This document shows, piece by piece, positions 43,065 to 52,596 of a DNA stretch of 64,000 nt (positions are counted from its first letter, which is position 1; each line of letters starts with the position of its first letter). The stretch is from Demequina subtropica (GTDB lineage: Bacteria; Actinomycetota; Actinomycetes; Actinomycetales; Demequinaceae): contig NZ_BBMB01000011.1 of the NCBI RefSeq assembly GCF_000971235.1, positions 4,547 to 68,546 of the forward strand, read 5' to 3'. The notes below the pieces were generated by a model. It did no database searches, was not told the DNA's origin, and was given only the letters and a program-made list of their open reading frames with translations. A program made the translations under genes and the position numbers.

Positions 43065-43772
43065 ATGGGTGTCCTGGACCGCTTCGAGCGCGGCGTCGAG
43101 AACGTGATGCAGAACGCGTTCGCGCGCACGTTCAAGGCCGGCGTCAAGCCCGTCGAGCTGGCCGCCGCGGTCAAGCGCGAGTGCGACGCCCGCGCGGCGG
43201 TGGTCGACCGCGGCCGCACCGTCGCGCCCAACGAGTACGTCATCGCGCTCGCCCCCGCGGACAAGGAGACGGTGGACGAGTGGGGCGCGGACGCGCTGCG
43301 TCACGAGCTCGCCGACTCGCTGCACACGCACGCGGAGCGCCAGCGCTACTCCTTCGTCGGCTCCGTCGAGGTGACGTTCGAGGTCGACGAGTCGCTCGCG
43401 ACGGGCCGCTACGCGGTGGTGTCGCGCACCACGCGCGGCCCCGTCGCCCCCGTGACCGGGTCGAACCCGAGCTCGCGCTACCCCCTGCTCGACATCGACG
43501 GCGTGCGCTACTACCTCACGGGCGACTCGACCACGCTCGGGCGCGGCACCGAGTCCGACATCGTGGTGGACGACACGGGCGTGAGCCGGCGGCACGTGCG
43601 CCTCGAGGTCACCGACCACGGGACCATCCTCACCGACCTCGGATCGACCAACGGCACGTTCGTCGAGGACCAGCGCGTCGGCGAGGCCACCCTGCTCGAC
43701 GGCAACGCGATCACCATCGGTCGGACCACGATCATGTACTGGGACGCGGTCTCCGGGGACGAGGACCTCTGA
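43065..43772 (+). CDS. fhaA: FhaA (DUF3662 and FHA domain protein)
   Basis: 235 residues. N-terminal DUF3662 domain (MGVLDRFERGVENVMQNAFA; AFKAGVKPVELAAAVKRE-like) and C-terminal FHA domain (LGRGTESDIVVDD, SRRHVRLE, LGSTNGTFVED). FhaA binds phosphothreonine of kinase targets such as PknB in mycobacteria and links them to peptidoglycan synthesis. TACGAT (43053-43058) stands seven bases before the ATG, so a leaderless transcript is likely. First gene of the wall-growth operon. Confidence 0.94.
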   Translation: MGVLDRFERGVENVMQNAFARTFKAGVKPVELAAAVKRECDARAAVVDRGRTVAPNEYVIALAPADKETVDEWGADALRHELADSLHTHAERQRYSFVGSVEVTFEVDESLATGRYAVVSRTTRGPVAPVTGSNPSSRYPLLDIDGVRYYLTGDSTTLGRGTESDIVVDDTGVSRRHVRLEVTDHGTILTDLGSTNGTFVEDQRVGEATLLDGNAITIGRTTIMYWDAVSGDEDL

Positions 43773-43773
43773 C

Positions 43774-44295
43774 GTGAGCCAGCTGTCGATCACCCTGCTG
43801 CGCATGGGCTTCCTCGTGCTGCTGTGGGCGCTCGTGCTGTCCGCGATCGCGGTGCTGCGCGCCGATCTCTACGGCACGCGCATCACCGCGCGTGGGCGCG
43901 GACGCGAGTCGCGCCGGGACACGGAGGCGCGCGCGGAGAAGACCGCGTCGCCGAGCCGCGCGGCCACGGGCATCCGCACGGGGTCCATCTCGACACGCGA
44001 GCCCTCGGCCGGCCACCTGGCCGTCACCGGGGGGCCGCTCAAGGGCACCACCATCCCGCTCGGCGGCGCGCCGATCCTGGTCGGACGCGCGAGCACGTGC
44101 ACGCTCGTGATCGACGACGACTACTGCTCCGCCAAGCACTGCCGCATCTATCTCGAGGGGGATCGCTGGATGGTCGAGGACCTGGGCTCCACGAACGGCA
44201 CCTTCCTGGGCAACCAGAAGGTCACCGACCCGGTGCCGTTCCGCACCGGCGACGTGGTGCGCATCGGCGCGACGGCCCTGGAGCTGCGCGGCTGA
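43774..44295 (+). CDS. fhaB: FhaB FHA-domain membrane protein
   Basis: 173 residues. One N-terminal membrane helix (about 8-30), a basic linker, and an FHA domain (LVGRASTCTLVIDDDYCSAK, LGSTNGTFLGNQ). Recognises phosphothreonine on PknA/B targets at the membrane. Start GTG one base after the fhaA stop; stop overlaps pstP by one base. Confidence 0.94.
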   Translation: MSQLSITLLRMGFLVLLWALVLSAIAVLRADLYGTRITARGRGRESRRDTEARAEKTASPSRAATGIRTGSISTREPSAGHLAVTGGPLKGTTIPLGGAPILVGRASTCTLVIDDDYCSAKHCRIYLEGDRWMVEDLGSTNGTFLGNQKVTDPVPFRTGDVVRIGATALELRG

Positions 44296-45494
44296 TGTAC
44301 CTCGGGATCCATTTCGCCGCGCGCTCCGACGTCGGCCTCGTGCGCGCCAACAACCAGGACTCCGGGTTCGCCGGCCCGCACCTCCTCGCGGTCGCCGACG
44401 GCATGGGCGGCGCCGCCGGCGGCGACATCGCCTCGTCCATCGCGATCGCACGGCTCGCCGCGCTCGAGGGCGAGGCGCACGGACCGGACGACGCCCTCGA
44501 CGAGCTCAAGACCGCCATCTCCGATGCGCACGCCCAGATCGTCGAGCGCGCGCGGAACGATCCGGAGCTCTCGGGGCTGGGCACCACCGTGACCGCGCTC
44601 CTGCGCTCGGGCTCGACGCTGTCGATGGCGCACATCGGCGACTCCCGCGCCTACCTGCTGCGCGGCGGCGACCTCGAGCAGGTGACCACGGACCACTCGT
44701 TCGTCCAGCACCTCGTCGACACCGGCCGCCTCTCGGTCGCGGATGCCGAGCACCATCCCAAGCGGTCGATGCTGCTGCGCGTCCTCGGCGACATCGACGC
44801 GGACGTGCCGGTCGACATCTCGGTGCGCGAGACGCACCCCGGGGACCGGTGGCTGCTGTGCTCCGACGGCCTGTCCGGCGTGGTGAGCAAGGAGACGATG
44901 CGCACCACGATGCTCGAGGTCGAGGACCCGGGCGACTGCGCGGACGCGCTCGTCGGGCTCGCGCTCGCCGCGGGCGCCCCCGACAACGTCACGTGCATCG
45001 TCGGGGACATCGTCGACATCGACACCGCGCCCGACGGGGTGGGCCCGTCGACCACCTCGCAGATCGTCGGATCGGCGGCACGCGACCGCCGCAAGCCGTC
45101 CGCCGGCGGAGACTCCCCCGCGGGCAAGGCCGCGCGCCTCGCCGCGCGCGAGGAGCCGGACGACGACGACGAGCCGTCGCGCGACCGCTGGTCGCGCGTG
45201 CGGCCATGGATCCTCCCGGTCGTCGCGCTGCTCGTGATCGCGGGCGCCGCGTGGGGCGGCTACTGGTGGTCGCAGCAGCAGTACTACGTGGGCGAGAACG
45301 AGGGCTTCGTCACGGTGTACCGCGGCATCCCCGAGTCGGTCGGCACCGTGTCCCTCTCGCACGTGGTCGAGCAGACGGGCGTTCCCCTCGACGAGCTCGA
45401 GCCCTACCAGCGCGAACGGGTGCTCGACGCCATCCGGGTGCGCAGCCTGGACGAGGCCGCCGAGGTGGTGCTCGGGCTCGAGACGGGGGCCTAG
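44295..45494 (+). CDS. pstP: PstP PP2C-type protein phosphatase
   Basis: 399 residues. PPM motifs RANNQDSGF, AVADGMGGAAGG, HIGDSRAYLLR, LCSDGLSGV and APDNVTCIV provide the metal-binding aspartates. A disordered acidic/basic linker leads to a membrane helix (about 312-332) and a small extracellular domain. Reverses phosphorylation by PknA and PknB. Confidence 0.96.
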   Translation: MYLGIHFAARSDVGLVRANNQDSGFAGPHLLAVADGMGGAAGGDIASSIAIARLAALEGEAHGPDDALDELKTAISDAHAQIVERARNDPELSGLGTTVTALLRSGSTLSMAHIGDSRAYLLRGGDLEQVTTDHSFVQHLVDTGRLSVADAEHHPKRSMLLRVLGDIDADVPVDISVRETHPGDRWLLCSDGLSGVVSKETMRTTMLEVEDPGDCADALVGLALAAGAPDNVTCIVGDIVDIDTAPDGVGPSTTSQIVGSAARDRRKPSAGGDSPAGKAARLAAREEPDDDDEPSRDRWSRVRPWILPVVALLVIAGAAWGGYWWSQQQYYVGENEGFVTVYRGIPESVGTVSLSHVVEQTGVPLDELEPYQRERVLDAIRVRSLDEAAEVVLGLETGA

Positions 45495-46837
45495 TGGCGA
45501 CCGTCGCGGACGTCAAGGTCCGCACCGGCAGGCGGAGCGAGCTGGGCCTGCTGGGCCTCGCGGTCGCGGTCGCCGTGCTCGCGCGCGGGCTCGTCGACTA
45601 CCACGCGGACTTCCTCGAGCTCGACGAGCTCGCGCTCTACGCCGCCGCATGGTGCGGCGTCGCGCTCGTCATCCACCTCGCGATCCGCCGGTGGGCGCCG
45701 TTCGCGGACCCCGTCCTCGTGCCGGCGGTGCTCGCGCTCAACGGCATCGGCCTCGCGATGATCCGACGCATCGACTTCGCGTACGCGAACCGCGGACGCG
45801 ACACGGACTTCGGCCAGGTCCAGGAGGTCTGGACCATCCTGGGGATCGTCCTGGCCCTGCTGGTGATCCTGCTGCTGCGCGACTACCGCCTGCTCCGGCG
45901 CTTCACCTACACCGCGGGCGTGCTCGGGCTCATCGGCCTGCTGCTGCCGCTCGTGCCGGGGCTGGGCACGGAGATCAACGGCGCGAAGATCTGGATCTCG
46001 GTGTTCGGACGCTCGCTCCAGCCCGCCGAGTTCGCCAAGATCGCGTTCGTCGTCTTCTTCGCGGGCTTCCTGGTCACCAACCGCGACACGCTCGCGCTCG
46101 CCGGGCCCAAGGTTCTCGGCATGCGCTTCCCGCGCCCGCGCGACATGGGCCCGCTCGCGCTCGTGTGGGTCGCGGCGATGCTCGTCCAGATCTACGAACG
46201 CGACCTGGGCACCTCGCTGCTGCTCTTCGGGATCTTCGTCGCGATGCTCTACGTCGCGACCGAGCGTCTCAGCTGGGTGCTCGTCGGCCTCGGGATGTTC
46301 GGCTTCGGCGCCGTCCTCGCGGGCACGCTGTTCAGCCATGTGCAGGTGCGGTACACGGCGTGGCTGCACGCGCTCGACCGCGAGGTGTACAGCTCGGGCA
46401 CCAGCGAGCAGCTGGTGCGTGGGCTCTTCGGGATGGCGAACGGCGGTCTCTTCGGCACCGGGCTCGGCGAGGGCCGCCCCGACCTGGTGCCGTACGCCGA
46501 GTCCGACTTCATCGTCGCGTCGCTCGGCGAGGAGCTGGGGCTCACGGGGCTCATGGCGATCCTCACCCTGTACGTCATCATCGTGCAGCGCGCGATGCGG
46601 ACCGCGATCGGCACCCGCCACGGCTTCGGGAAGCTGCTCGCCGCGGGCCTGGGCTTCGCGATCGCCCTCCAGGTGTTCATCGTGGTCGGCGGCGTCACGC
46701 GCGTCATCCCGCTCACGGGCCTCACCACGCCGTTCCTCGCGTACGGCGGCTCCTCCATGCTCGCGAACTGGATGATCATCGGGCTCCTGCTGCGCCTGTC
46801 CGATCAGGCGCGCAGGCCCGAGGAGGTGGCCGCGTGA
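45494..46837 (+). CDS. rodA: RodA/FtsW-family SEDS glycosyltransferase
   Basis: 447 residues with about 12 membrane segments; NGAKIWISVFGRSLQPAEFA, YERDLGTSLLLFGIF and TGLTTPFLAYGGSSMLANW are SEDS hallmarks. It polymerises glycan strands with its partner PBP encoded next. Start GTG overlaps the pstP stop. Pairing with pbpA supports RodA over FtsW. Confidence 0.95.
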   Translation: MATVADVKVRTGRRSELGLLGLAVAVAVLARGLVDYHADFLELDELALYAAAWCGVALVIHLAIRRWAPFADPVLVPAVLALNGIGLAMIRRIDFAYANRGRDTDFGQVQEVWTILGIVLALLVILLLRDYRLLRRFTYTAGVLGLIGLLLPLVPGLGTEINGAKIWISVFGRSLQPAEFAKIAFVVFFAGFLVTNRDTLALAGPKVLGMRFPRPRDMGPLALVWVAAMLVQIYERDLGTSLLLFGIFVAMLYVATERLSWVLVGLGMFGFGAVLAGTLFSHVQVRYTAWLHALDREVYSSGTSEQLVRGLFGMANGGLFGTGLGEGRPDLVPYAESDFIVASLGEELGLTGLMAILTLYVIIVQRAMRTAIGTRHGFGKLLAAGLGFAIALQVFIVVGGVTRVIPLTGLTTPFLAYGGSSMLANWMIIGLLLRLSDQARRPEEVAA

Positions 46838-48297
46838 ACGAACCCGTCCGCCGCCTCTCCGTGGTGGTGCTGGCGCTCTTCCTCACCCTCATGGTCGCGG
46901 CGTCCTACATCCAGGTCATCGCCGCGGGCGACCTCAACGCCGACGCGCGCAACGTCCGCACGCTCTACCGCGAGTACGGCACGTTCCGCGGGCCCATCGT
47001 GGTCGACGGCGAGTCGGTCGTGTGGTCCTCGCCGGTCGACGACTCGTTCAACTACCAGCGCACCTACGCCGACGGCCCGCTGTACGCGGCGGCGACCGGC
47101 TACTACTCCATCGTCTACGGGCGCACCGCGATCGAGCAGACGGAGAACGACCTGCTGTCGGGCACCGCGGACTCGCTGTTCTGGACGCGCCTGTCCAACC
47201 TCGTCTCAGGCGAGACGCAGCGGGGCGCGAGCGTCGAGCTGACGCTCGATGCGCAGGTCCAGGAGGCGGCCGCGGCCGCGCTCGGGGACGATGCCGGCGC
47301 CGTGGTCGCGCTCGACCCTCGCACGGGCGAGGTGCTCGCCATGGTGACGAGCCCGACGTACGACCCGGCGACGCTCGCGGGCCACAACAGCAGCGTGGTC
47401 AACGAGAACTACCAGGCGCTGCTCGCGCAGGAGGACGGCCCGCTCGTCAACCGCGCGATCGCGGGCGACCTCTACCCGCCGGGCTCGACGTTCAAGCTCA
47501 TCGTCGCCGCGGCCGCGCTCGACTCGGGCTACGACGCCGACACCGAGCTCTATGCGCCCGATGAGCTCGACCTGCCGCTGTCCTCGAGGACGCTCGGCAA
47601 CTACGGCGGGGAGTCGTGCTCCGCGAACGAGCGCCAGACGCTCGCGGACTCGCTGGCGATGAGCTGCAACACGTCGTTCGCGAACCTCGGGATGCAGCTG
47701 GGCTGGAACGTGGTCGCGCGCAAGGCCGCGGAGTTCGGCTGGGGCGAGCAGCTGTCGATCCCGCTCGCGGTCACCCCGTCGGTGCTTCCCGACGATCCGG
47801 ACGAGGCGCAGACCGCGATGGCCTCCATCGGCCAGTTCGACGACCGCGCGACGCCGCTGCAGATGGCGATGGTCGCCGCCGGCATCGCGAACGACGGCGT
47901 GCTCATGACGCCCTACCTGGTCGACTCGGTGCGCGACGCGAACCTCCGCCTCGTGGAGGAGAGCGAGCCCGAGGAGCTGTCGACGCCCATGACGCGCGCG
48001 GACGCGAACGAGCTCACGGACATGATGGTCCAGGTGGTCGAGTCCGGGACCGGCAAGGCCGCGCAGATCTCCGGCGTCCAGGTCGCCGGCAAGACGGGGA
48101 CGGCGGAGACCGGGACCGGCGAGGGTCCGCACGCCTGGTTCGTGGGCTTCGCCCCGGCCGACGACCCGGTCGTCGCGGTCGCGGTGCTCGTGGAGCACGG
48201 CGGCTCGACGCAGGCCGAGGCCACGGGCGGCAAGGTCGCCGCGCCGATCGCCCGCGCCGTCATGGAGGCCGCCATCGCGGCCGAGGGAGGCAGCTGA
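46834..48297 (+). CDS. pbpA: PbpA class B penicillin-binding protein
   Basis: 487 residues. N-terminal membrane anchor (about 9-29), dimerisation region, and transpeptidase with S218TFK, S277CN and K420TG. Forms the crosslinking half of the RodA-PbpA unit. Start GTG overlaps the rodA stop by four bases. Confidence 0.96.
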   Translation: MNEPVRRLSVVVLALFLTLMVAASYIQVIAAGDLNADARNVRTLYREYGTFRGPIVVDGESVVWSSPVDDSFNYQRTYADGPLYAAATGYYSIVYGRTAIEQTENDLLSGTADSLFWTRLSNLVSGETQRGASVELTLDAQVQEAAAAALGDDAGAVVALDPRTGEVLAMVTSPTYDPATLAGHNSSVVNENYQALLAQEDGPLVNRAIAGDLYPPGSTFKLIVAAAALDSGYDADTELYAPDELDLPLSSRTLGNYGGESCSANERQTLADSLAMSCNTSFANLGMQLGWNVVARKAAEFGWGEQLSIPLAVTPSVLPDDPDEAQTAMASIGQFDDRATPLQMAMVAAGIANDGVLMTPYLVDSVRDANLRLVEESEPEELSTPMTRADANELTDMMVQVVESGTGKAAQISGVQVAGKTGTAETGTGEGPHAWFVGFAPADDPVVAVAVLVEHGGSTQAEATGGKVAAPIARAVMEAAIAAEGGS

Positions 48298-48298
48298 C

Positions 48299-49255
48299 AT
48301 GGCGATCCACGCGGGGACCACCCTGGCCGGACGGTACGTGCTGCGATCGCTGCTCGCGGTCGGCGGCATGGGCGAGGTCTGGCGCGGCACCGACACGGAC
48401 CTCGACCGCGAGATCGCGATCAAGCTCCTCAAGGACGGCGCGGCGGAGAACGAGACGTTCCTCAAGCGCTTCCGCAACGAGGCGAAGAACGCCGCGGGGC
48501 TGCTGCACTCGAACATCGCGCAGGTCTTCGACTTCGGCGAGCACGACGGCACGCCCTACATCGTCATGGAGCTCGTCGAGGGCGAGCCGCTGTCGACCAT
48601 CCTCGAGCGCGAGCGCACGATCGACGAGGCCCGGCTCGTGACCATCCTGCGCCACACGTGCCGCGGCCTCGATGCCGCCCACGCCGCCGGGATCATGCAC
48701 CGCGACGTCAAGCCCGGCAACCTGCTGGTCCAGGAGGGCGACCGGGTCAAGATCACGGACTTCGGCGTGAGCCGTGGGACCGATCAGACCACCCTCACCG
48801 CGACCGGCATGGTCATGGGCACCGCGCAGTACCTCGCGCCCGAGCTCGCGCTCGGGAAGCCGGCCACCCCGGCGTCCGACATCTACGCGCTCGGCATCAT
48901 CGCGTTCGAGGCCGTCGCGGGCAAGCGGCCGTTCACGGCCGCGAGCGCGGTCGACATCGCGATCGCGCAGGTCAACGAGCCGGTGCCCCCGCTGCCGGTC
49001 GGCGTCTCCCCCGCGCTCGCCGCGCTGATCCTGCGGCTGCTCGACAAGAACCCGCGTCGCCGCCCCGGCTCGGCGCTCGAGCTCGACCGGATCCTCGCGG
49101 AGCTCGAGCTGGTCGAGCCGGGATCGGGGGCGAAGGCCCCGCTCGACCTGGCGCTCCCGGCCTCCCCGCCGCGACGAGCGATGCCGCCGAGCATCGCGCC
49201 ACGGGAGTACCGGCCGCGCCCGGACGTCGAACGTCGCAGGCACAGGCCCCGGTAG
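48299..49255 (+). CDS. pknA: PknA Ser/Thr protein kinase
   Basis: 318 residues. Gly loop VGGMGEVWRG, Lys42 in AIKLL, HRDVKPGNL, DFG in ITDFGVSRG and APE. A basic Pro/Arg-rich tail follows and no membrane helix is visible, unlike mycobacterial PknA, so this copy is probably cytosolic. One base after pbpA. Confidence 0.93.
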   Translation: MAIHAGTTLAGRYVLRSLLAVGGMGEVWRGTDTDLDREIAIKLLKDGAAENETFLKRFRNEAKNAAGLLHSNIAQVFDFGEHDGTPYIVMELVEGEPLSTILERERTIDEARLVTILRHTCRGLDAAHAAGIMHRDVKPGNLLVQEGDRVKITDFGVSRGTDQTTLTATGMVMGTAQYLAPELALGKPATPASDIYALGIIAFEAVAGKRPFTAASAVDIAIAQVNEPVPPLPVGVSPALAALILRLLDKNPRRRPGSALELDRILAELELVEPGSGAKAPLDLALPASPPRRAMPPSIAPREYRPRPDVERRRHRPR

Positions 49256-49299
49256 ATGGAAGAATGGCCCCCAGCACGTAGGACCACGAAGGACGTTTC

Positions 49300-51444
49300 A
49301 TGAACCAAGAGCCGAAGATCCTCGCCGGAAGGTACGAGGTCGGCGACCTCATCGGCCGCGGAGGCATGGCGGAGGTGCACGTCGGCTACGACACGCGCCT
49401 GGGCCGGACCGTCGCGATCAAGATCCTCCGGGCCGACCTCGCGCGCGACCCGTCCTTCCAGACGCGCTTCCGGCGCGAGGCCCAGGCCGCCGCCGGTCTC
49501 AACCACCCCAGCATCGTCGCCGTGTACGACACGGGCGAGGACAGCATCGTCAACGCGGACGGCAACCCGCAGGCGGTGCCGTTCATCGTCATGGAGTACG
49601 TCGAGGGCCACACCGTCCGCGAGATCCTCAAGGGCGACGTCGCGGCGCCGATCGACGAGGCCGTCGAGATCACCGCCGGCGTGCTGGCCGCGCTCGACTA
49701 CTCGCACCACGCGGGACTGGTCCACCGCGACATCAAGCCCGCCAACATCATGCTCACCCCCACGGGCGCCGTGAAGGTGATGGACTTCGGGATCGCGCGC
49801 GCGCTCGCCGACTCGGGCCAGACGATGACCCAGACGCAGGCCGTGGTGGGCACCGCGCAGTACCTGTCCCCCGAGCAGGCGCGCGGCGAGAACGTCGACG
49901 CGCGCTCGGACCTCTACTCGACCGGCTGCGTGCTGTTCGAGCTGCTGACGGGCCGCCCGCCGTTCATCGGCGACTCGCCCGTGTCGGTCGCGTACCAGCA
50001 CGTGCGGGAGCCCGCGCCGCGCCCGTCGGAGTTCGCCTCCGACGTCCCGGAGGAGCTCGACCGGGTGGTGCTGCGCGCGCTCACCAAGAACCGTGACGAG
50101 CGCTACGCGAGCGCACAGGAGTTCCTCGCGGACCTGCGCTCCGTCATGTCGGGTGAGCCCGTCTCCCCGTCCACGGGTGCGATCGCGCTCGGCTCCGCGG
50201 CGCTGGGCGCCGGCGCCGCCGGTGTCGCGGCCGCCGCGCTGGGCGACGGCGCGGAGTCCGACGCCACCGAGGTCATGCCCGAGCCGACGCTCGGCGGTGA
50301 GACCGCCGTGATGCCCGGGGCCAACCCGTGGGCCACCGTCGACCAGCCGGGCTCCTTCGAGCCCGCCACCGGGGGGATCGACACCCTGGAGGAGGACGAG
50401 GAGGATCCCGCAGCCGCGCGTCGCAAGAAGATCATCCAGTGGTCCGTGCTCGGCGCCGCGGCGGCCGCCGCGATCCTGCTCATCCTCGCGCTGTGGATGA
50501 TGACCCGCGACAACGGGTCCATCGCCGAGCCGAGCCCGAGCGCCTCGGCGACCGTGAACATCCCCGACCTCGAGGGCATGACGCGCGACGAGGCCCAGGC
50601 GGAGCTCGACGCGCGAGGGCTGCTCGCGAGCTTCGACACCGAGCCTTCCGAGGACATCGAGATCGACTTGGTGACGCGCACCGATCCCGAGGTCGGGCGC
50701 GACGTCGAGGAGGGCTCGACCGTCACGGTCTACCTGTCGACGGGGCCGGACATCGTCGCGGTCCCGGACGTCCGCGGGATGGCCAAGGAGGACGCCATCC
50801 AGGAGCTCGAGGACTTCGGCCTCCGCGTGGTCGCGACCGACATCGAGAACGATGCGGCGTTCGCCGCCGACTTCGCCACGCGCACGGACCCCGCCGCCGG
50901 CGAGGAGGTGGGCGCGAACTCCACCGTCACCCTGTACCTGTCCTCGGGCAAGGTCGACCTGCCGGACCTCACCGGGAAGACCGTCTCCGAGGCCCGCAAG
51001 ATCCTGGGCGACCTCAACCTCGTGGCGGACGAGTCCACCGAGGAGACCTCGGACGTGGCCGAGGGCACCGTCCTGCGGCAGGACCCGGGCGAGGGCGTGG
51101 TGGAGCGCGGCTCCACCGTCTCGATCGTGGTCGCGGAGGCGCCGTCCACGGTCGCGGTACCGGACGTGGTGGGCAAGTCGGAGGCTGCCGGACGCTCGGA
51201 CATCGAGAACGCGGACCTCGTGGTGGGCGACGTCACGGTCGACACCGTGCCGGACGCCGCCTTCGACGGCATCATCAAGTCGACCAACCCGAACGGCGGC
51301 ACCCAGGTGGCGCCGGGCACGGTGGTGAACATCGTGGTCGGCTGCCCGGTCACCACGGTCTCCATCCCGGACCCGAACTTCACGGCGGACCCGGACGACC
51401 CGGACGCCGAGGTGCCGATGATCGACCAGCTGCAGTGCCGCTGA
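49300..51444 (+). CDS. pknB: PknB PASTA-domain Ser/Thr protein kinase
   Basis: 714 residues. Kinase domain 1-275 with Lys41 (AIKIL), HRDIKPAN (Asp144) and DFG (Asp162); juxtamembrane acidic linker; membrane helix at about 380-400; four extracellular PASTA repeats (about 415-680) that bind muropeptides or lipid II. Regulates cell-wall growth and division. 44 bases after pknA; strong terminator follows. Confidence 0.96.
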   Translation: MNQEPKILAGRYEVGDLIGRGGMAEVHVGYDTRLGRTVAIKILRADLARDPSFQTRFRREAQAAAGLNHPSIVAVYDTGEDSIVNADGNPQAVPFIVMEYVEGHTVREILKGDVAAPIDEAVEITAGVLAALDYSHHAGLVHRDIKPANIMLTPTGAVKVMDFGIARALADSGQTMTQTQAVVGTAQYLSPEQARGENVDARSDLYSTGCVLFELLTGRPPFIGDSPVSVAYQHVREPAPRPSEFASDVPEELDRVVLRALTKNRDERYASAQEFLADLRSVMSGEPVSPSTGAIALGSAALGAGAAGVAAAALGDGAESDATEVMPEPTLGGETAVMPGANPWATVDQPGSFEPATGGIDTLEEDEEDPAAARRKKIIQWSVLGAAAAAAILLILALWMMTRDNGSIAEPSPSASATVNIPDLEGMTRDEAQAELDARGLLASFDTEPSEDIEIDLVTRTDPEVGRDVEEGSTVTVYLSTGPDIVAVPDVRGMAKEDAIQELEDFGLRVVATDIENDAAFAADFATRTDPAAGEEVGANSTVTLYLSSGKVDLPDLTGKTVSEARKILGDLNLVADESTEETSDVAEGTVLRQDPGEGVVERGSTVSIVVAEAPSTVAVPDVVGKSEAAGRSDIENADLVVGDVTVDTVPDAAFDGIIKSTNPNGGTQVAPGTVVNIVVGCPVTTVSIPDPNFTADPDDPDAEVPMIDQLQCR

Positions 51445-51463
51445 TCCACCGATCACGCTGACA

Positions 51464-51496
51464 CGGGGCCCCGCGGGAACAATCCGCGGGGCCCCG
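51464..51496 (+). terminator. Strong hairpin terminator after pknB
   Basis: Perfect 13-base GC arms (51464-51476, 51484-51496) with a 7-base loop. The -10 of the carotenoid operon begins six bases downstream, so the hairpin separates the two operons tightly. Confidence 0.85.
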
Positions 51497-51513
51497 CTGT
51501 CTATGCTGGCGTG

Positions 51514-52596
51514 ATGACGCCAGTGGGCACCGCCGAGCAGGTGCATGAGTTCGTGGACCAGGGACTTCCCCTGGTGAGGGACGCGCTCGACGCGCATGTC
51601 GCGCGCGCCCAGCAGGAGCTTCCCGCCGGCGGCCCCGACTACCGGGACCTGTGGACATCGGTCGGTGCGCTGCAGCTCGGGGGCAAGAGCCTGCGCCCGC
51701 AGCTCACGCTCGCCGGGTACGCGGGGCTCGGCGGGGACGATGCGCGGGCCGTGGCGCCCGTCGCGGCCGCCATGGAGATGCTCCACACCGCGATGCTCAT
51801 CCATGACGACCTGCTCGACGGCGACGAGGTCCGGCGCGGCCGGCCCAACGTCGCGGGCACGCGGCGCGCGGCGATCGCCGGGTCCGGTCTCACGGCCGCC
51901 CAGGTCGAGGCGCACGTCCAGGCCGCGGCGGTCCTCGGTGGCGACCTCGCGCTGTCGTCGTCGTACGACCTCATCGCGGGCGCCGACATCCCGGCGCACC
52001 ACCGCATCGCCTGCCTCCAGCTGGTCACGCGCGCGGTGCGGACCACCATCGGTGGCGAGCTGCGCGACATGTACGCGGACGCGGGCGCCCCGGCCGCCGC
52101 GGAGCCGCTGGTGATCGCGGAGCTCAAGACCGCGACGTACTCGGTCGTGGTGCCACTCCTCGCGGGTGCGCAGCTCGCGGGCGCGGACCCCACGATGGTC
52201 ACCCACCTCGAACGGCTCGGCACCGCGCTGGGCCTGAGCTTCCAGCTGGTGGACGACGACCTGGGGGTGTTCGGCGACCCCGCCGTCACCGGCAAGTCGG
52301 TGCTGTCCGACCTCCGCGCCGGCAAGCGCACCGAGCTGCTGCGGCTGGGCCTCGAGCGGGCCGACGCCGCGGATCGAGCGGTCCTCGCGTCGCTCGTGGG
52401 CGACCCCGGGCTCGACGAGGAGGGCGCGGCACGCGTGCGCGAGGTGCTGGTGGCCTCGGGCGCGCGCGAGAGGGCGCTGCGGACCGCGGATGCGCAGGCG
52501 CGCATCGCCCGGCGCATCGCCTACGAGCGCATCCCCGCGCCGCTGTCGGGCTACCTGGTCGAGCTGATCGACGGCCTCGCGGAGCGCCGCTCGTGA
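51514..52596 (+). CDS. crtE: Geranylgeranyl diphosphate synthase
   Basis: 360 residues. Both aspartate-rich motifs of trans-prenyltransferases are present (IHDDLLDGDEVRRG and FQLVDDDLGVFGD), with GGKSLRPQL at the N-terminus. Makes the C20 precursor for phytoene. TATGCT (51502-51507) lies six bases before ATG 51514, so the message is probably leaderless; GTG 51511 is an alternative. First gene of the carotenoid operon. Confidence 0.93.
   Translation: MTPVGTAEQVHEFVDQGLPLVRDALDAHVARAQQELPAGGPDYRDLWTSVGALQLGGKSLRPQLTLAGYAGLGGDDARAVAPVAAAMEMLHTAMLIHDDLLDGDEVRRGRPNVAGTRRAAIAGSGLTAAQVEAHVQAAAVLGGDLALSSSYDLIAGADIPAHHRIACLQLVTRAVRTTIGGELRDMYADAGAPAAAEPLVIAELKTATYSVVVPLLAGAQLAGADPTMVTHLERLGTALGLSFQLVDDDLGVFGDPAVTGKSVLSDLRAGKRTELLRLGLERADAADRAVLASLVGDPGLDEEGAARVREVLVASGARERALRTADAQARIARRIAYERIPAPLSGYLVELIDGLAERRS

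Noticed and set aside
48883-52206. A 1107-codon minus-strand frame opposite pknA, pknB and crtE
   Set aside because: Antisense to clear kinase and prenyltransferase genes; no ribosome site; composition of a shadow frame.
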